Shown piece after piece: positions 1-11,811 of a DNA stretch of 64,000 nt. The stretch comes from Alviniconcha marisindica. Taxonomy: Eukaryota; Mollusca; Gastropoda; Provannidae. A model generated the notes under the pieces. It ran no database searches, was not told the origin of the DNA, and saw nothing but the letters and a program-made list of their open reading frames with translations. Position 1 is the stretch's first letter, and each line of letters opens with the position of its first letter. Where the stretch lies: positions 187,501 through 251,500 of the forward strand of contig JABMCL010001731.1 of the NCBI GenBank assembly GCA_018857735.1, in the 5' to 3' direction. Position numbers and translations under genes: made by a program.

Positions 1-17
1 GGGTTATCTGCGTACCA

Positions 18-108
<91 letters not shown>
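18..108. repeat. (CA)n microsatellite
   Basis: Almost pure CA dinucleotide run of about 90 bp read directly from the sequence. Confidence 0.97.
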
Positions 109-109
<1 letters not shown>

Positions 110-506
110 ACAAACGCTCAGATCTGACAAATGTGTACACATCTTTGTACATTTACAAAATGCGTACGTTTTATTCACGCATTCTTATTGCTATTATTCC
201 TTTGGAACTTTCTGAAATCTATGCACTGTCAATATCAAAGCAAATGCACAATAGAAAAAGTATAACTCACACACAACACTCAGAACGACTAAGACAACTG
301 AGCACACAATTGTCAAAGAAAATAATTATGGTGCATCTTAGTGGGAAAAGAAAGAAGAAAAGAGGAGAAAAGAAGAAAGAAAAGGGCTTTGTACTCCAAA
401 GTAGATTCTGTCTGAATGGAGAGTTTTCTTCGTCTTTTTCTTCTTCTGTCTGGTTTTTATTTAGTGTGCGAACAGGTTTTGAAGGGTATCGTTTACCAGA
501 ACACAA

Positions 507-541
507 CGGACCAGATCCAGTTCATCCAAAAGAGTGTGTTA
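507..541. repeat. Short inverted repeat, arm 1 (partner at about 1919-1953)
   Basis: About 33 bases starting GACCAGATCCAGTTCATC reappear in reverse complement at 1919-1953 with a few mismatches. The two arms are 1.4 kb apart and enclose the CT run and the 1078-1512 repeats. They could be subterminal parts of a mobile element, but no transposase lies between them. Confidence 0.5.
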
Positions 542-859
542 ATCTGTACAGATAGAACTAGTACTCTCCCGATATAGGCGTGCTTTCGTTATTTCTCTTT
601 GTAAAGAATTTCAAAATTATGTTTAAGCGCTTGGCCAGCGGGTCTCTGTTAAACTATCAGAGGGTAATTTCATTGCAAGTCTAGGCCGCTACTAATCAGC
701 CTTTTTTTTTCTTTCGATTATTCCCATCGCTGAGAGGCTCTAGGGAGTAAAAGGCGAGAATTTTCTTTCTTGCTTGAGAAGAAGGCCACACTATTAGTAG
801 TCTTTCTTCAAGGGTTATGGGTCGGAAGATTCTCAGGTATTTATCACCGCTAAGCGACT

Positions 860-963
<104 letters not shown>

Positions 964-1077
964 TCAGGAGCCGTCAGTTTCCAAAGCAAAGTTGAACAAC
1001 AACAACATCAACCAAAAAAAGCGCTTAAGTCGAAGTAATTTCTGCAAGATTCAAACACATGAAAGGTTCAAAAGAAC

Positions 1078-1512
1078 GCTATTTACTAGGACAAAACACA
1101 ACATGTGAATTTTCGGGATAATCTCCTTTATCAAGCTACAAAACGGCACATAAACATCAGTTAAACGGTGAACAATGAGATGTAGAACCAAGACACTTAT
1201 TTGGTTTATCTGGTCGGACCCTTTATATCCCCATTTAAAAAAAATCCATTGATCCCTATTCCAAAGCTCTGCTCTCTCTCTTTCTCCCCCCATCTCTCAC
1301 CTTTTTCTCTGCTGTGCCGTTTAAATTTTACCTCATACAATATTTACTACATTACACCTATTACACGACATCGTCATGGCAACATTCTACCAAGCACTGA
1401 ACACGAAAACAACATAGCTCAACGAAAAACAGATAAGTGTCTTAGCTCTACATCTCGTTGTTCGCCGTTTAATTGTTGTTTATGTGTCGTTTTGACTGTC
1501 ATCCCGAGGTAG
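1078..1512. repeat. Dispersed repeat family, inverted pair
   Basis: Sequence at 1095-1212 (AGGACAAAACACAACATG ... GAACAATGAGATGTAG) recurs in reverse complement at about 1365-1505, and again in direct orientation at 11812-12010. The two copies here form a loose foldback of about 430 bp. Copies share the segment around AAACGRCACATAAAC. No coding sequence is visible, so a non-autonomous element (MITE-like) is the simplest reading. Confidence 0.55.
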
Positions 1513-1981
1513 GCCTGTTCAGTCTCGTGCGCCTTGTCGTCTGCTGGGATTGTCACGTGACAAACCCGCTTGACCTGAGTCGTCTGTTCCGGAGATACGT
1601 TCATTGGTACTGTCAAAATTGAATAGATCTCACAAACCAAAGAGGCGTAAGTCGTTTTGAGATTAATGAATACTAGCATAGACTTTCTTAAAAGACTATT
1701 ATTTCTGATGTTTTCGCTATTAGATTGCATCCATGCATTGTTTGCATGCTTTTCGAGTCGTGTGTCAGTAGGCCTAGGGATACACGGCACAGAACATGAT
1801 CTAAAATTCTATCTGTTTCGCTTTCTGTGAGGATGTATATATACATAATATTATCAAGAGAGATAATGAAAGCGCGCCTACGAAAGGGGAAGAACTAGAT
1901 TTGGCTGCATGAGAGAGTAACGCACTCTTTTTGATGAACTAGATCTGGTGCGTTGCGTACATGTATATGTATATATATATA

Positions 1982-1983
<2 letters not shown>

Positions 1984-2058
<75 letters not shown>

Positions 2059-2061
2059 GTG

Positions 2062-2104
<43 letters not shown>

Positions 2105-2135
2105 TTGCGTGCGTGCGTGCGTGCGTGTGTGTGTG
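1984..2135. repeat. (GT)n / (GCGT)n compound microsatellite
   Basis: GT dinucleotide run passing into GCGT tetranucleotide repeats and back to GT. Confidence 0.95.
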
Positions 2136-2434
2136 GTTTTGTCGTTGTTGCTTAAATATATTACCGACATCATAATATTCATACTATTGATCTGTAGTTT
2201 AATTATGGCATTGTTCGTTTATGAGAGTTTCTATTTTCGGTTTTCCTTGTGTCGTGCAATGATTGTTTAACGCTGGTGTTCAAAGCCCTCCGAGATCATA
2301 ATCTGTATCCTACGCGTTTGTTGCCAAAATGATATTATATTTTCTTCAAATATAAAAATTATTAAATTGTGTTTTAAGATTATGAGTGAAAGACATTTTT
2401 TTTTAAATTATTCCCGAAGTGTGTTTTGCTTCAG

Positions 2435-2737
2435 ACATGGCTGAGATCAGCGTGTTCATCGCCAACAACCACACCAACAACATGACCGTCAACGAGACAG
2501 ACCCGGTCACCCTCAAGTGCACAGCTGTGGGAAGACCCACACCAGCCATGCGTATCGTGAAGAACGGACAACGGGTAGCCGACAGACCCAGAGGTCAGGT
2601 CAGTCCGGAAGACACGGCGACCTTGGTGCACAGGGTGTCACGTGCTGAGTGCAGTGAGGCAGGACTGTACGGGTGTCAACTGCTGGACAACGACAACCCG
2701 GCTGGACACGAGGAGTACGTCACCCTTCTGGTCAACT
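2435..2737 (+). CDS. Ig receptor exon A: first immunoglobulin-like domain
   Basis: The exon is bounded by a pyrimidine-rich acceptor (TTTTGCTTCAG) and the donor GTGAGC, and is phase 1 at both ends, the usual arrangement for Ig-domain exons. It encodes about 101 residues. A B-strand cysteine sits in TLKC and an F-strand cysteine in GLYGC, preceded by the AxxSEAGLYGC stretch typical of V/I-set Ig folds. The expected C-strand tryptophan is replaced (MRIVKNG). NMT and NET are N-glycosylation sequons, and an extra cysteine lies in AECSEAG. The neighbouring exons give a type I membrane receptor. The ligand is unknown. An internal ATG at 2437 is unlikely to be the true start, because no signal peptide follows it and the acceptor is strong. 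Confidence 0.85.
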
Positions 2738-2995
2738 GTGAGCCCACTTCTACTTGGTTTAAACAAAATTTTATTTATTCATCGTAATCATAAGCCCAAC
2801 AGGTAAGTACAGGAAACAAAAAAGCGGTGTGCTTATTTGAGTGTTACCAATAGATAAAATGATAATTACACAGACATTTACGATGGCAAGATGGCAAACT
2901 TTTGGTCAAAAAGTCAGAGGTGACAAAATAAACCAAAGACCAAAACAACGAAAACAAACAAACAAACAATCACCCCCCCCCCCCATTTTTTTTAA

Positions 2996-3085
<90 letters not shown>

Positions 3086-3214
3086 AAACGGGAGGCGGGC
3101 GGGAGGGGTGGTGGTAAAAAAAGCAAATAAGTAACCGAATGGTCTAGTGATGTTATCATAATTATTGATCTGAGAGACATAGAGAGACACAGAGAGAAGG
3201 AGAGGGTCAAAGCA

Positions 3215-3605
3215 TATACTTCTCCGCTTGTATCATAAACCCATTTAAGCAGACTTTTACAGATTTTCAAGAGGTCGGTTTGGCGCAAAAAAACGTGGAC
3301 TATAGCAAATATTTTCATATTGGTTTCTAAATGTAAATGGTCATTTCCCAACAGAAATGTATTGGTATTTGTTTCGTTCTCATCTAGTTTATTAATGGTT
3401 TTATTTCTAATACTATTCTAAAGGGGACTATGTAGCAGGAAATGCTCTGATGTTTCTGCTGTATATCCACATGAACATACGGGGTCTCCTAACAGGTGGC
3501 GTCTGAATAAGTCATAATTTAAGTTGCTAATAGCAAGCCGAAGTCTGCAATGCTTAACTTGTTCCTTTCTAGAGCCAAAATAATACTTCGGTTTTGCTTT
3601 TGGTT
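3215..3605 (-). mobile_element. LINE remnant, RNase H / 3' tail (I-type)
   Basis: Read on the minus strand, this stretch encodes a cysteine-bearing tail of the kind found after RNase H in I-type non-LTR retrotransposons: FRRHLLGDPVCSCGYTAET followed by SEHFLLHSPL and a stop. The frame continues with TNTFLLGNDHLHLETN. There is no upstream reverse transcriptase, so it is a 5'-truncated and decayed copy. The family level is inferred from the motif. Confidence 0.55.
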
Positions 3606-4028
3606 GACAGCATTTTAGTATCCTTTTGCTTGTTAATATGTTTGATTTTTGACACTGTTTGGTCGTGCTTCTACATCAGCATCTTCTCACTTACTGTGCC
3701 TGGCAGGGGTAGATCATTTTGAAATGATCACGATTGATTATTGATACCAAAGAGATGTTGCATCATGAACAATGCAATGCGATCTGTGTCGACATTTTGG
3801 TTAATTGTGAGTCCGTTTGCACTTTACGTTTGATTTTTGTCACCGTTTGATCGGTATCACCCCGAAGGGGGGCCGGGGATATCTGATGTCTCTCACCTGC
3901 CTGGAATGTCAGGGATGTCATTTGATTCCCCTTTCCTATCTCCTCTCTTGTTTTGTTTTTTTGTATTTCTGTCTAGTCCTCTTGCTCTTTCTGTCTTGTC
4001 ATTTTCCTGCTAATGGTCCATTCTCCTG

Positions 4029-4092
4029 GGGGGGGGGGGGGGGGGGAGGGGGGGGGGGAGGGGGGGGGGGGGGGGGGGGGGAGGGGGGGGGG
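4029..4092. repeat. Impure poly-G run
   Basis: About 64 bp of G with isolated A positions. It is likely to be a difficult assembly site and could form G-quadruplex structures. Confidence 0.9.
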
Positions 4093-4875
4093 TGGTTCCA
4101 GAAAACTCAAATATATTTCGTTAAGGGTTAGGCTTTTTTGTATGGCTCTTGTTGAGCAGCTAGGAGATGATAGTTGGTAGGTGGTATGTGCAGCTTGCTG
4201 CCATATGGCACTGGTATTTGCCATTATGCATTTATAAAAATAAAAATAAATGTATACTGTGTCTGTCCATTCCTTTTTTTCTTTTCTTTTTTCTTTAACT
4301 GGTATTGATAAATTAGACGGAATGGTCGACGATACCAGCATGTCCTAGCCTTATATGCTCTTTTAACAGGGGTAATATTGAAGGGACTAACTCTTCGAAA
4401 ATTTGTGTCTGATGTTTGTGTATGTATGTTTTATGTTTGCAAAGTGATTGGTTTTGTAGACTGACTTGACAGAGGGTTGATATATATGTGAGAAGAGTTT
4501 AGAAATGTGCATTGCTTATGACCTGAGTCTGACTGTCCTGAGGTGACCCTGTGTGGTTGACAGGACATGGAAATCCAGTTACTGCTACTTGATCGGTATC
4601 GTTAGCCTATTAAATAATAGTTTGGTGGTGCCTCTAACCCCACTGCGTCTGAAATTTAATCAGATAGAACCGGAATACGATAGCGCCCTCTAACGTAAAT
4701 TCATTGACTCACGTATGTTAATTCATTTCATTCCCAGTAGCGTTGGACTGACGCTTTGTAGTTGATGGAATATGTGTCCATGCGTACGCACATACTGCAC
4801 ATGCAAACACGCAAGCACAGATCAAATGTTAAACCTGCTGTGATCATGTCATTAACTCCATGACACGTTCTCCAG

Positions 4876-5188
4876 GCGGACCGCGGGCGTCAGGACCTGC
4901 CCCTCCCTCCGTCAACTACGAGGGTCGCCCCGTGCACCTGTCGCTGCACCTGCTGGCCTTCCCGCTGCCCCACACCTTTCGCTTCTACTTCCACGGTCCT
5001 GCAAACAACGTGTCGGAGGCAGTGGCCCGTGACCAGCTGCGCATCGACTGCTGGAACACCTTCGCTGTCTACGCCGTCACCTGCAACATCACCGTTGACA
5101 AAGTCGGTGCCGCGGAGGCTGGCTACTACTCCGTACAAATACAGAACGACTTTGGCCTTGAAACCGTCGTCTTCGAGATTAGTTTACG
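4876..5188 (+). CDS. Ig receptor exon B: second, atypical Ig-like domain
   Basis: The acceptor is CGTTCTCCAG. The preferred donor is GTGCGA at 5189; an alternative is GTTTAC at 5182. The incoming phase 1 codon joins T (end of exon A) to GC, giving a cysteine at the domain border. The exon encodes roughly 104 residues. The end has the Ig signature (TVDKVGAAEAGYYSVQIQN), but the F-strand cysteine is replaced by serine and no cysteine stands at the B-strand position. Two other cysteines (DCW and VTCN) are present instead. The sequence also holds NVS and NIT glycosylation sequons. This is probably the membrane-proximal extracellular domain. Confidence 0.8.
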
Positions 5189-5601
5189 GTGCGAGGGGGG
5201 AGAGGGGGGGGGGGGGGGGGGGGGGGGGAACCCAAACAAACTTGTAACATTAATTTCATGCTTCTGTCTTCTTTTGTGTTTACTTAAAGAAAAATGTAAG
5301 TGCTTTTGTTGAGTAGTAATTAAGCCAAGCTGTATTTTCGTCCACCCACACGTGGCAAAGACTAGGACGCTGCGATGTGTCGACACAACCAGTGTGGTTT
5401 GTTTGAAACACTGCACAATCATAGAACTTGGGGGAGGTCTGGGCTCCATGGGTGACTATTCTTTATTTTCATTCCCAGACATGAATGAAAGAAAATTCAA
5501 CAATGCTAAAATAGACTCCAACAAAACGTCAATCTTTTGGTGATAACAGGATAATTATGAACGATGAAAAATCGGCCGTTATTTATTGTTACACGAATGA
5601 G

Positions 5602-6890
5602 TTAACTATGCCTGAAGACTGATGGGGCCAAGTGTGTGTGTAAGGGGCGGGGGGGGGGGGGGGGGGGGGGGGGGGGTTTCAAGTTTGACTTAAAAGAAGA
5701 GAGTGAAGAATAATGCCTGTCGGAGAGAGGAAGAGAGTTCCAGATCACAGGTCCGATGTATTGAAAGGATCTCTCCCTCAGGGTCCTCCTGCCCATCATA
5801 AGAGCACGGAAGATCCTTGGCTGAGCGAAGTGAGCGAGAATGGCAGTAGAGATGAAGCAACTTGCAGAGGTATGGCGGAGCTATTCCAGGGACAGGTGAT
5901 AGCTATTTTGTATTGAATCCGGCTGCTGATTGGTAGCCAGTGGAGATCATAGAGTAAAGGAGTAATGTGGGCAGAATTAGGAGCTTTGCAGATGAGGGGA
6001 GCTGAACAGTTGACCACTCTTTGAAGTTTATCAAGGAGAACCTGAGGAGAGCCAGCAAGGAGAGCATTACAGTAATCAAGCCTAGAGAGAACAAGAGAGA
6101 AAACGAACCCAAACACCTAGGTTATGAGCTGCATTGGAAAATGGGATGTCACTCTGACCCATACGTAGTGAAAAAGGAAACACAAATTCCAGAAGCGGAA
6201 CCTAGCAGGAGAATCTCTGTTTTGTCTTTGAAGTTTATTCTGAACTACCCAGACCTTCATATCCGACATGTAGGATTCGATGGTCTGTACTTGGGTGAAT
6301 GCTTCAGAAGAAAAATCTAATTTGTGCAGTTCAGTATCATCCGCAAACATGTGATGAGAGACAGAGTGGTGACTAATTACATTAGAAAGAGGCCAAGTAT
6401 ACAAAATGAAAAGAGCCCTGGTCAGAAGCGAACAAGAGGATTTTACTTCATTTACAGTTACTACTTGTGTCTTACCTTGCGGGTAATAAGCGAAGAAAGA
6501 CAAAGCTAGATCACAAATGCCAAACGTTTTTGATGCGAGTCAGAAGGATGTTATGATAGTGTGAAAGGCAGCGCTTAGATCCAGAAGAGTCGGAATGGAG
6601 ATAGAGCCAGAATCTGAAGCAGTCAGGAATTCATTGAAAACACAAAGGGGAGTTGTCTCAGGACTGTGTTTTGAGTGATAAACAGGCTGGAGGGTGTGCC
6701 AAAGACTGTTTTGCTCCAGATGACGAAAAAGTTGGTCAAGAACAACTTTCTCATTACGTTTGGACACAAAGGACAGATTTGAAACAGGTCTAAAGTTTTT
6801 TTTAGCCACATTCGGGCCAAGAGACGATTTTGAACATTATAGCTCTGGAATTCCTCAGACAGTCTTTCCACCAACACCAGATGCGACATG
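5602..6890 (-). mobile_element. L2/CR1-type LINE remnant, reverse transcriptase domain
   Basis: On the minus strand several frames follow in the right order for a reverse transcriptase: NFRPVSNLSFVSK (about 6790), a LLDLSAAF-type motif (about 6560), the catalytic-type FADDTELH (about 6330), then LVLSRLDYCNALLAG (about 6080), HWLPISSRIQYKIA (about 5920) and finally VIWNSLPLS near 5740. Stops and frameshifts separate the pieces, so it is dead. Its 3' end runs into a G run at 5645-5676. Motif order matches the L2/CR1 group as known from animal LINEs. Confidence 0.85.
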
Positions 6891-7298
6891 TATAGAGAAA
6901 AAGTTATGGTATGGGACGTTTTTTTTATGCTGTTACTAATATGTCCGATTACAGCGTTGTTGGTGTTGTCACTGCTCTCGGATGAAAGGTTGTCTACAAC
7001 AGCACTGCTTTTGTCGTAGCGATTGGTGTCATGGCCGGTTCATTTATGTTGAAACCGAAGAGACATTAGTAGAGATAGGGAGCGGGGAGGGGGAGGTGTA
7101 ACTTCCTGTCATCTGAACTGGGTCACCTCCGGATGAACAAATGCAGTAACTAATGAAGACACATTAAAAATTCTTCTTACGTCTCAAACTCCTCTCAAGT
7201 CAGATCAGCAACGTCGGTCTAAACATACACACAAAAAGGGGAAGGGTACACGCCCTAATCAGAAAACGTATTTCGCTAGAACCATGGCCATGGACGCG

Positions 7299-7476
<178 letters not shown>

Positions 7477-7993
7477 TCCATTCTTCGTCTTGTGAGTTTG
7501 ACGGGACGTTAGAATTATTTAAAAAAAGTTCACCCATCAGCCTCCCCCGAATATACGAGAACAGTTGTTTGATGTCAGCAATTATGACTTGCACACGCCA
7601 TTAGCTATTGGATTTGATTAAGCTGCGCGACTGGGATTCCGTTTCATTGATTGACATGTCTGTGTGATAAATGAATACGGTTAGAATGTGTCTTGATATT
7701 ATTTTGTTTTGTAATCAGCAAACAGAGTGAAAGGGCACACTGAATACTTAAATTAACAAACACACGTTTTACAAAAAGGTGAATAGAAAGTGGATCTGTT
7801 CTATGAGCAGTTACATTTCATTTTCTAATCCACAAACGTGTAGCAAATAGCTTACACGTTAAGATATCTTCGTCATAATGAAAAGCACTCTTTATGTTTT
7901 TTGTTGTTGTGGCTTGTTTTAACGTGCATGGTTCGTAAGTCGGATGTGCAGGTTACTCGCACCCGCCTGTGCGAACTGTTAAACGTTATGCCA

Positions 7994-8071
7994 TGTGTGT
8001 GTGTGTGTGTGTGTGTGTGCACGAGTACCTGCGTACATGCGTACGTGCGTGCATGCGTACGTGCGTGCGTG

Positions 8072-8115
<44 letters not shown>

Positions 8116-8134
8116 TGCGCGTGTGCGTGCGTGC
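7994..8134. repeat. (GT)n / (GCGT)n compound microsatellite
   Basis: GT dinucleotide runs interrupted by GCGTAC and GCGT units. Confidence 0.92.
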
Positions 8135-8348
8135 TGGTACTTACATGAATGAGATTGTTACATTGTTAGATTTAACTTTTATTTATTTATAACTTTTATA
8201 CAAGGCTAATTGTAATGTTTTGTCTATTTGTTAATGCACTCTGATAATGGAACGTCATCAAGACAAATTCCTGTGTACATTTAAATGTCACTGGTGAATA
8301 AATATCTTTATATCCTTGTTGTATGAAATTATGTAAGTCTCGCAAGCT

Positions 8349-8627
8349 GCAGAATCAACAAACAAGGGAGGAATTTAGTGCTCGAAAGTCGTCACAAAAA
8401 CAACAACAAAGATCCGAGTCGCCTAAAGTAACTCTCACCTGTCGTGCGAGTAAATACAAGGTACATAAACTCCACCAGAGGTACATCCTGAGAAAAATAC
8501 ATCGTGAGAATGTACCGCTGGTGTAACTTTTATACCTTTTATTTACTGTAGGCGACTCAGGTCTTAATTGTTGTTCTTCTGTGACGTCTTTTAAGTGCTA
8601 ATTAACTCCCTTGTTTGTTGATTCTGC
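8349..8627. mobile_element. Foldback / MITE-like palindromic element
   Basis: The left end GCAGAATCAACAAACAAGGG is repeated exactly in reverse complement at the right end. Similarity of the arms continues inward: GAGTCGCCTAAAGTAA against its partner, and GGTACATAAACTCCACCAG against CTGGTGTAACTTTTATACC. Nearly the whole 280 bp is therefore one imperfect palindrome. There is no coding capacity beyond a chance frame. It sits in the intron just upstream of the transmembrane exon. Confidence 0.75.
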
Positions 8628-8749
8628 ACAAGCGCTCTGGACTTCGTTCTTTTTTCAGATTATCAGGTTTTTCGCTTCGCTATAATCCATTAGAACAGAT
8701 TGTACAAGCTCTATTTCTGCCTCCGAACCTCATCCCAACTCCCTCTTTT

Positions 8750-8781
<32 letters not shown>

Positions 8782-8962
8782 GGTGGTGGTGTTTGTTTGT
8801 TTACTTTTCGTAATTTGTATTCGGCACAAATGTTTTTGCTGAGATTCCTCAGCATTAATGATTTAATTAAAAATTGCACGGGGATGTTCGATGAGTGTGG
8901 TACTTGTAGCGTTGTTCTTAAAGGCTATTTGTGTTGTTCTTTTCTCCATAACCAAAAGCAAG

Positions 8963-9081
8963 TCCTGCCCAAGGGGGTGAACCCATCGAAGCTGCTGTGA
9001 TTGGAGGCGTTGTCGCTGCTGTTCTTGCTGTTGGCGTTGTCATAGCTGGTGCCATTCTTTTCATCAAAAGGAGAGAAATAG
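8963..9081 (+). CDS. Ig receptor exon C: transmembrane segment
   Basis: An uninterrupted hydrophobic stretch (AAVIGGVVAAVLAVGVVIAG, then AILF) is followed by the stop-transfer sequence IKRREI, which defines a type I single-pass helix with the cytoplasm downstream. The donor is G|GTATTT, leaving phase 1. Two acceptors are possible, CAAAAG (exon from 8959) or CAAG (exon from 8963). The second matches the phase 2 exit of exon B when its donor is at 5189; the first would need the 5182 donor. The short linker before the helix is rich in Pro, Gly and Glu. Confidence 0.85.
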
Positions 9082-9104
9082 GTATTTAATATGATAAATC
9101 AGCT

Positions 9105-9105
<1 letters not shown>

Positions 9106-9200
<95 letters not shown>
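9106..9200. repeat. (GA)n microsatellite
   Basis: Pure GA run of about 95 bp beginning 24 bases after the transmembrane exon donor. Confidence 0.97.
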
Positions 9201-9202
<2 letters not shown>

Positions 9203-9299
9203 CGTATTAAAAGAATAACGGGAAGCGACAGAAGAATGAATATCAGTCTAGCTATATAAGTATAAAGAAAGATGTCACGTCCAACAAGATTTGAAGTTA

Positions 9300-9436
<137 letters not shown>

Positions 9437-9766
9437 CCAGTGGACAGGGCTGTAAAAGCCCGGATACACGTATTTATGGCAGCAATCGTCTATGCGGCGA
9501 CTTTCGATGATCTTTAACAACAAAACTGGCAGAATGTTCCTCAGAATGTTAACCTCATGAGTTTTTTGTGTGAGCACTGAAGTTGAGCGGTATCATTTGT
9601 GCTGACGAACGGCGACAGGGACCAAACCCGTTGCGGATTGCACTGGATCGGGTGCACAATCGTCATGGTGCGTAGCAACTGGCGTCGCGTTTTTTTTACG
9701 AATCCGTTTTACCGAGTACAAACACTAAACATGTATGCAGGACGCTTTGATATATTTCGTTATTCA

Positions 9767-10160
9767 AGGAGCGGTGGGATAATTTTGTTTTCCATGGTCA
9801 GCTTCTGTGCTGACTCATTTCGGTATCCGTTCCACCCCCGTGTTACCGCAGTAACTTGTAAAATATTCTGGTTATTTTGCTAAAAGTGCAGGTGGCAGCT
9901 ACAGCTAAACACATAAATTATTCGTATGTGGTTTCGAATAAAGTGACACTGTAAACTTGTGCATGATTGTGTAGTGTACACATAACGTGCACCGAGACGG
10001 CAGCAATTTCGCGTGGCATCAGCCACGTAACAACCAAAACAGGGCTGATGGATATTCGAGAACGTGCTGTGTAAAGCACCGAATTCGACAACTCAGTCAT
10101 ATACGACTAGAGCGCAGTGGGTCTGCTCAGAAGCGCTATATAGCTGCCATTGTGTAGCGC
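9767..10160 (+). mobile_element. SINE copy 1 (head lost)
   Basis: This region aligns by eye with the body of the SINE at 14296-14790. Shared landmarks in the same order include GGTATCCGTTCCACCCCCGT, GTTACCGCAGTA, AGTGCAGGTGGCAGCTA, ACGGCAGCA, GGCAYCAGCCACGTAACAAC and GCAGTGRGTCTGCT. The tRNA-like promoter head of the other copy is missing or unrecognisable, so this copy is likely 5' truncated. Confidence 0.75.
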
Positions 10161-10504
10161 TTAGGACTCATATCGAGATGAGGTGCTCAACAAAAGTTCA
10201 TAAACATTACAAAACAAAGAAAAAACAACAGCAAACAAACAAATTGATTTTTTTTAAATGCCTTCGTTCCCAGAGGAATAAGATCAAAGAGAACGCGGGT
10301 AACCGGGAGACGAACTTGGATATTTAATCATTTTAATGGTGCTTTGTACATCTACTCCAGATACTCGTCACTCACCAAACAAAGTCAATAAAAAAAATAA
10401 AAAAAATGTTGTACCCTGTTGTACAAAATATTTTTGAAGAAACGGCTTGAACGACGAATTGACTTGATCTTGCTCAAAACACACAGTTTTCTTTCTTTTA
10501 ACAG

Positions 10505-10526
10505 GACCTCGAAAATCGGACCCCAG
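10505..10526 (+). other. Possible 22-nt microexon (unproven)
   Basis: A strong acceptor (TTCTTTCTTTTAACAG) and a donor (CCCCAG|GTAAAA) frame a 22-base segment. Its length is not a multiple of three, and joining it in phase 1 leads to an early stop in the next exon. If used, it would truncate the signalling tail. It could equally be a chance splice-site pair. Confidence 0.25.
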
Positions 10527-10774
10527 GTAAAATATTTAGTTTTTGCGTTGTTTTTAGTCATTTAATTTGGCATTGGTGATATATTTATTCACAGCAACGT
10601 AGAAGGAGTTGGTAGTGGTTAATATATGCCAAGAACAAAAAGAAAAGGGACTTTCTAAATTACCCCCCCCCCCCCCCCCCATCCCCCCCTCCACCCACAC
10701 CGTGAATGCCTAGGGAAAAAATGGATCACTAATCCGTTGTTTGCTTTAAGTCCCTTATGGCCTTCTTAAAACAG

Positions 10775-10816
10775 GTGACCCTAAACCCTTTTTTATGAAA
10801 GGGGAAAAGGTCGACA
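10775..10816 (+). CDS. Ig receptor exon D: juxtamembrane cytoplasmic exon
   Basis: This 42-base exon has acceptor CTTAAAACAG and donor GTAAGT (consensus), phase 1 to phase 1. It encodes about 14 residues (DPKPFFMKGEKV). It is open in the phase dictated by the transmembrane exon, and the following exon 14981-15031 is also open after it. Since both ends are phase 1, it could be skipped without breaking the frame. Confidence 0.65.
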
Positions 10817-11161
10817 GTAAGTAACTTTATTTGAAACGTCCAGTTGACCAGGATATTTATGAGGCGAAAGTCTGACAGAGTTAGTACATATGAAGTTATC
10901 GAAACGATAAAAGTGTTTATGTAAACGTTGTCTGCTTAGAGACAGGGACTTTCTACAGCAAATAACAATAATTAAAACAATAAAATGCTTAGCATGTATT
11001 TAAACAAATTTAATATATGTTTGCCATGCTGGGAATTGGAGGATTCTCTTCACTTAATCTTAGGTGTGTGATAAAATGTTAGGAGAAGGTGTGGGGGATA
11101 AAAGATCAAGCCGTGGAGGGCGCGTCAATGGCTGGCATGGCTGAAATGCTTTGATCTGCGA

Positions 11162-11164
<3 letters not shown>

Positions 11165-11231
<67 letters not shown>

Positions 11232-11242
11232 CCCCCCCCCCC
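11165..11242. repeat. (CT)n followed by poly-C
   Basis: About 65 bp of CT, then a C-rich stretch. Confidence 0.95.
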
Positions 11243-11439
11243 ACTCCCCCTCCCCCGCCCCCATTTTATTTGTAAATTTATAATTATGTTCGGTTGTCTT
11301 TCTCCCCCTTCTCCATACCGCCCCCGTGCCTTGAACTGTCTTGATCGGACCGGAATCATAGCGTTACATAGCTCGTAACCTTTATGTCATTTTGACAGCC
11401 AGCTTGCATTGAAGGAACAGGTAACAAACTCCGTCAATT

Positions 11440-11785
11440 TGCTTAACTGGAGATCAGGCGGATCGGTTCAATCTTTTGAAGCCACCAAAACTCTCGTATC
11501 CTCTCTTGTTCTATCTAGGCTTGATTGTTGTGATGTTCCTTTTGCTGGCTCTCCTCTGGTTCTTCTTGATAAAATTCAAAGAGTGATCAATCTAACCTCA
11601 TCTCCAAAGCTCCTACATTTGCCCCCATCACTCCTTTACGATCTCCACTGTCTACCAATCAGCAGCCGGATTCAATACCAAATAGCTCTCATCTGCTTCC
11701 ACATCTTTTCAATACATCGGACCTGTGATTTGGAACTCTCTTGCTCTCTCCGTCAGGAATTCATCTTCATTCTCTTCTTTTGAGA
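11440..11785 (+). mobile_element. L2/CR1-type LINE fragment, RT C-terminal part
   Basis: The frame FEATKTLVSSLVLSRLDCC, then PLVLLDKIQRV, LLYDLHCLPISSRIQYQIAL, matches the C-terminal reverse transcriptase region also seen in the 5602-6890 copy, to which it looks most similar. It is cut off at both sides; it is only the 3' end of an element. Confidence 0.75.
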
Positions 11786-11811
11786 TCCACATACACGAAA
11801 GTCAAAAAGAA

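Larger units (their letters stand above)
2738..4875 (+). other. Intron between the two Ig exons
   Basis: GT-AG intron. It contains CA runs at 2999-3080, a LINE RNase H tail on the minus strand (3215-3605) and a long impure G run (4029-4092). The remainder shows nothing recognisable. Confidence 0.7.

Noticed and set aside
8323..8526. A 67-codon lysine- and arginine-rich frame
   Set aside because: It lies within the palindromic element and is not conserved in any recognisable way.
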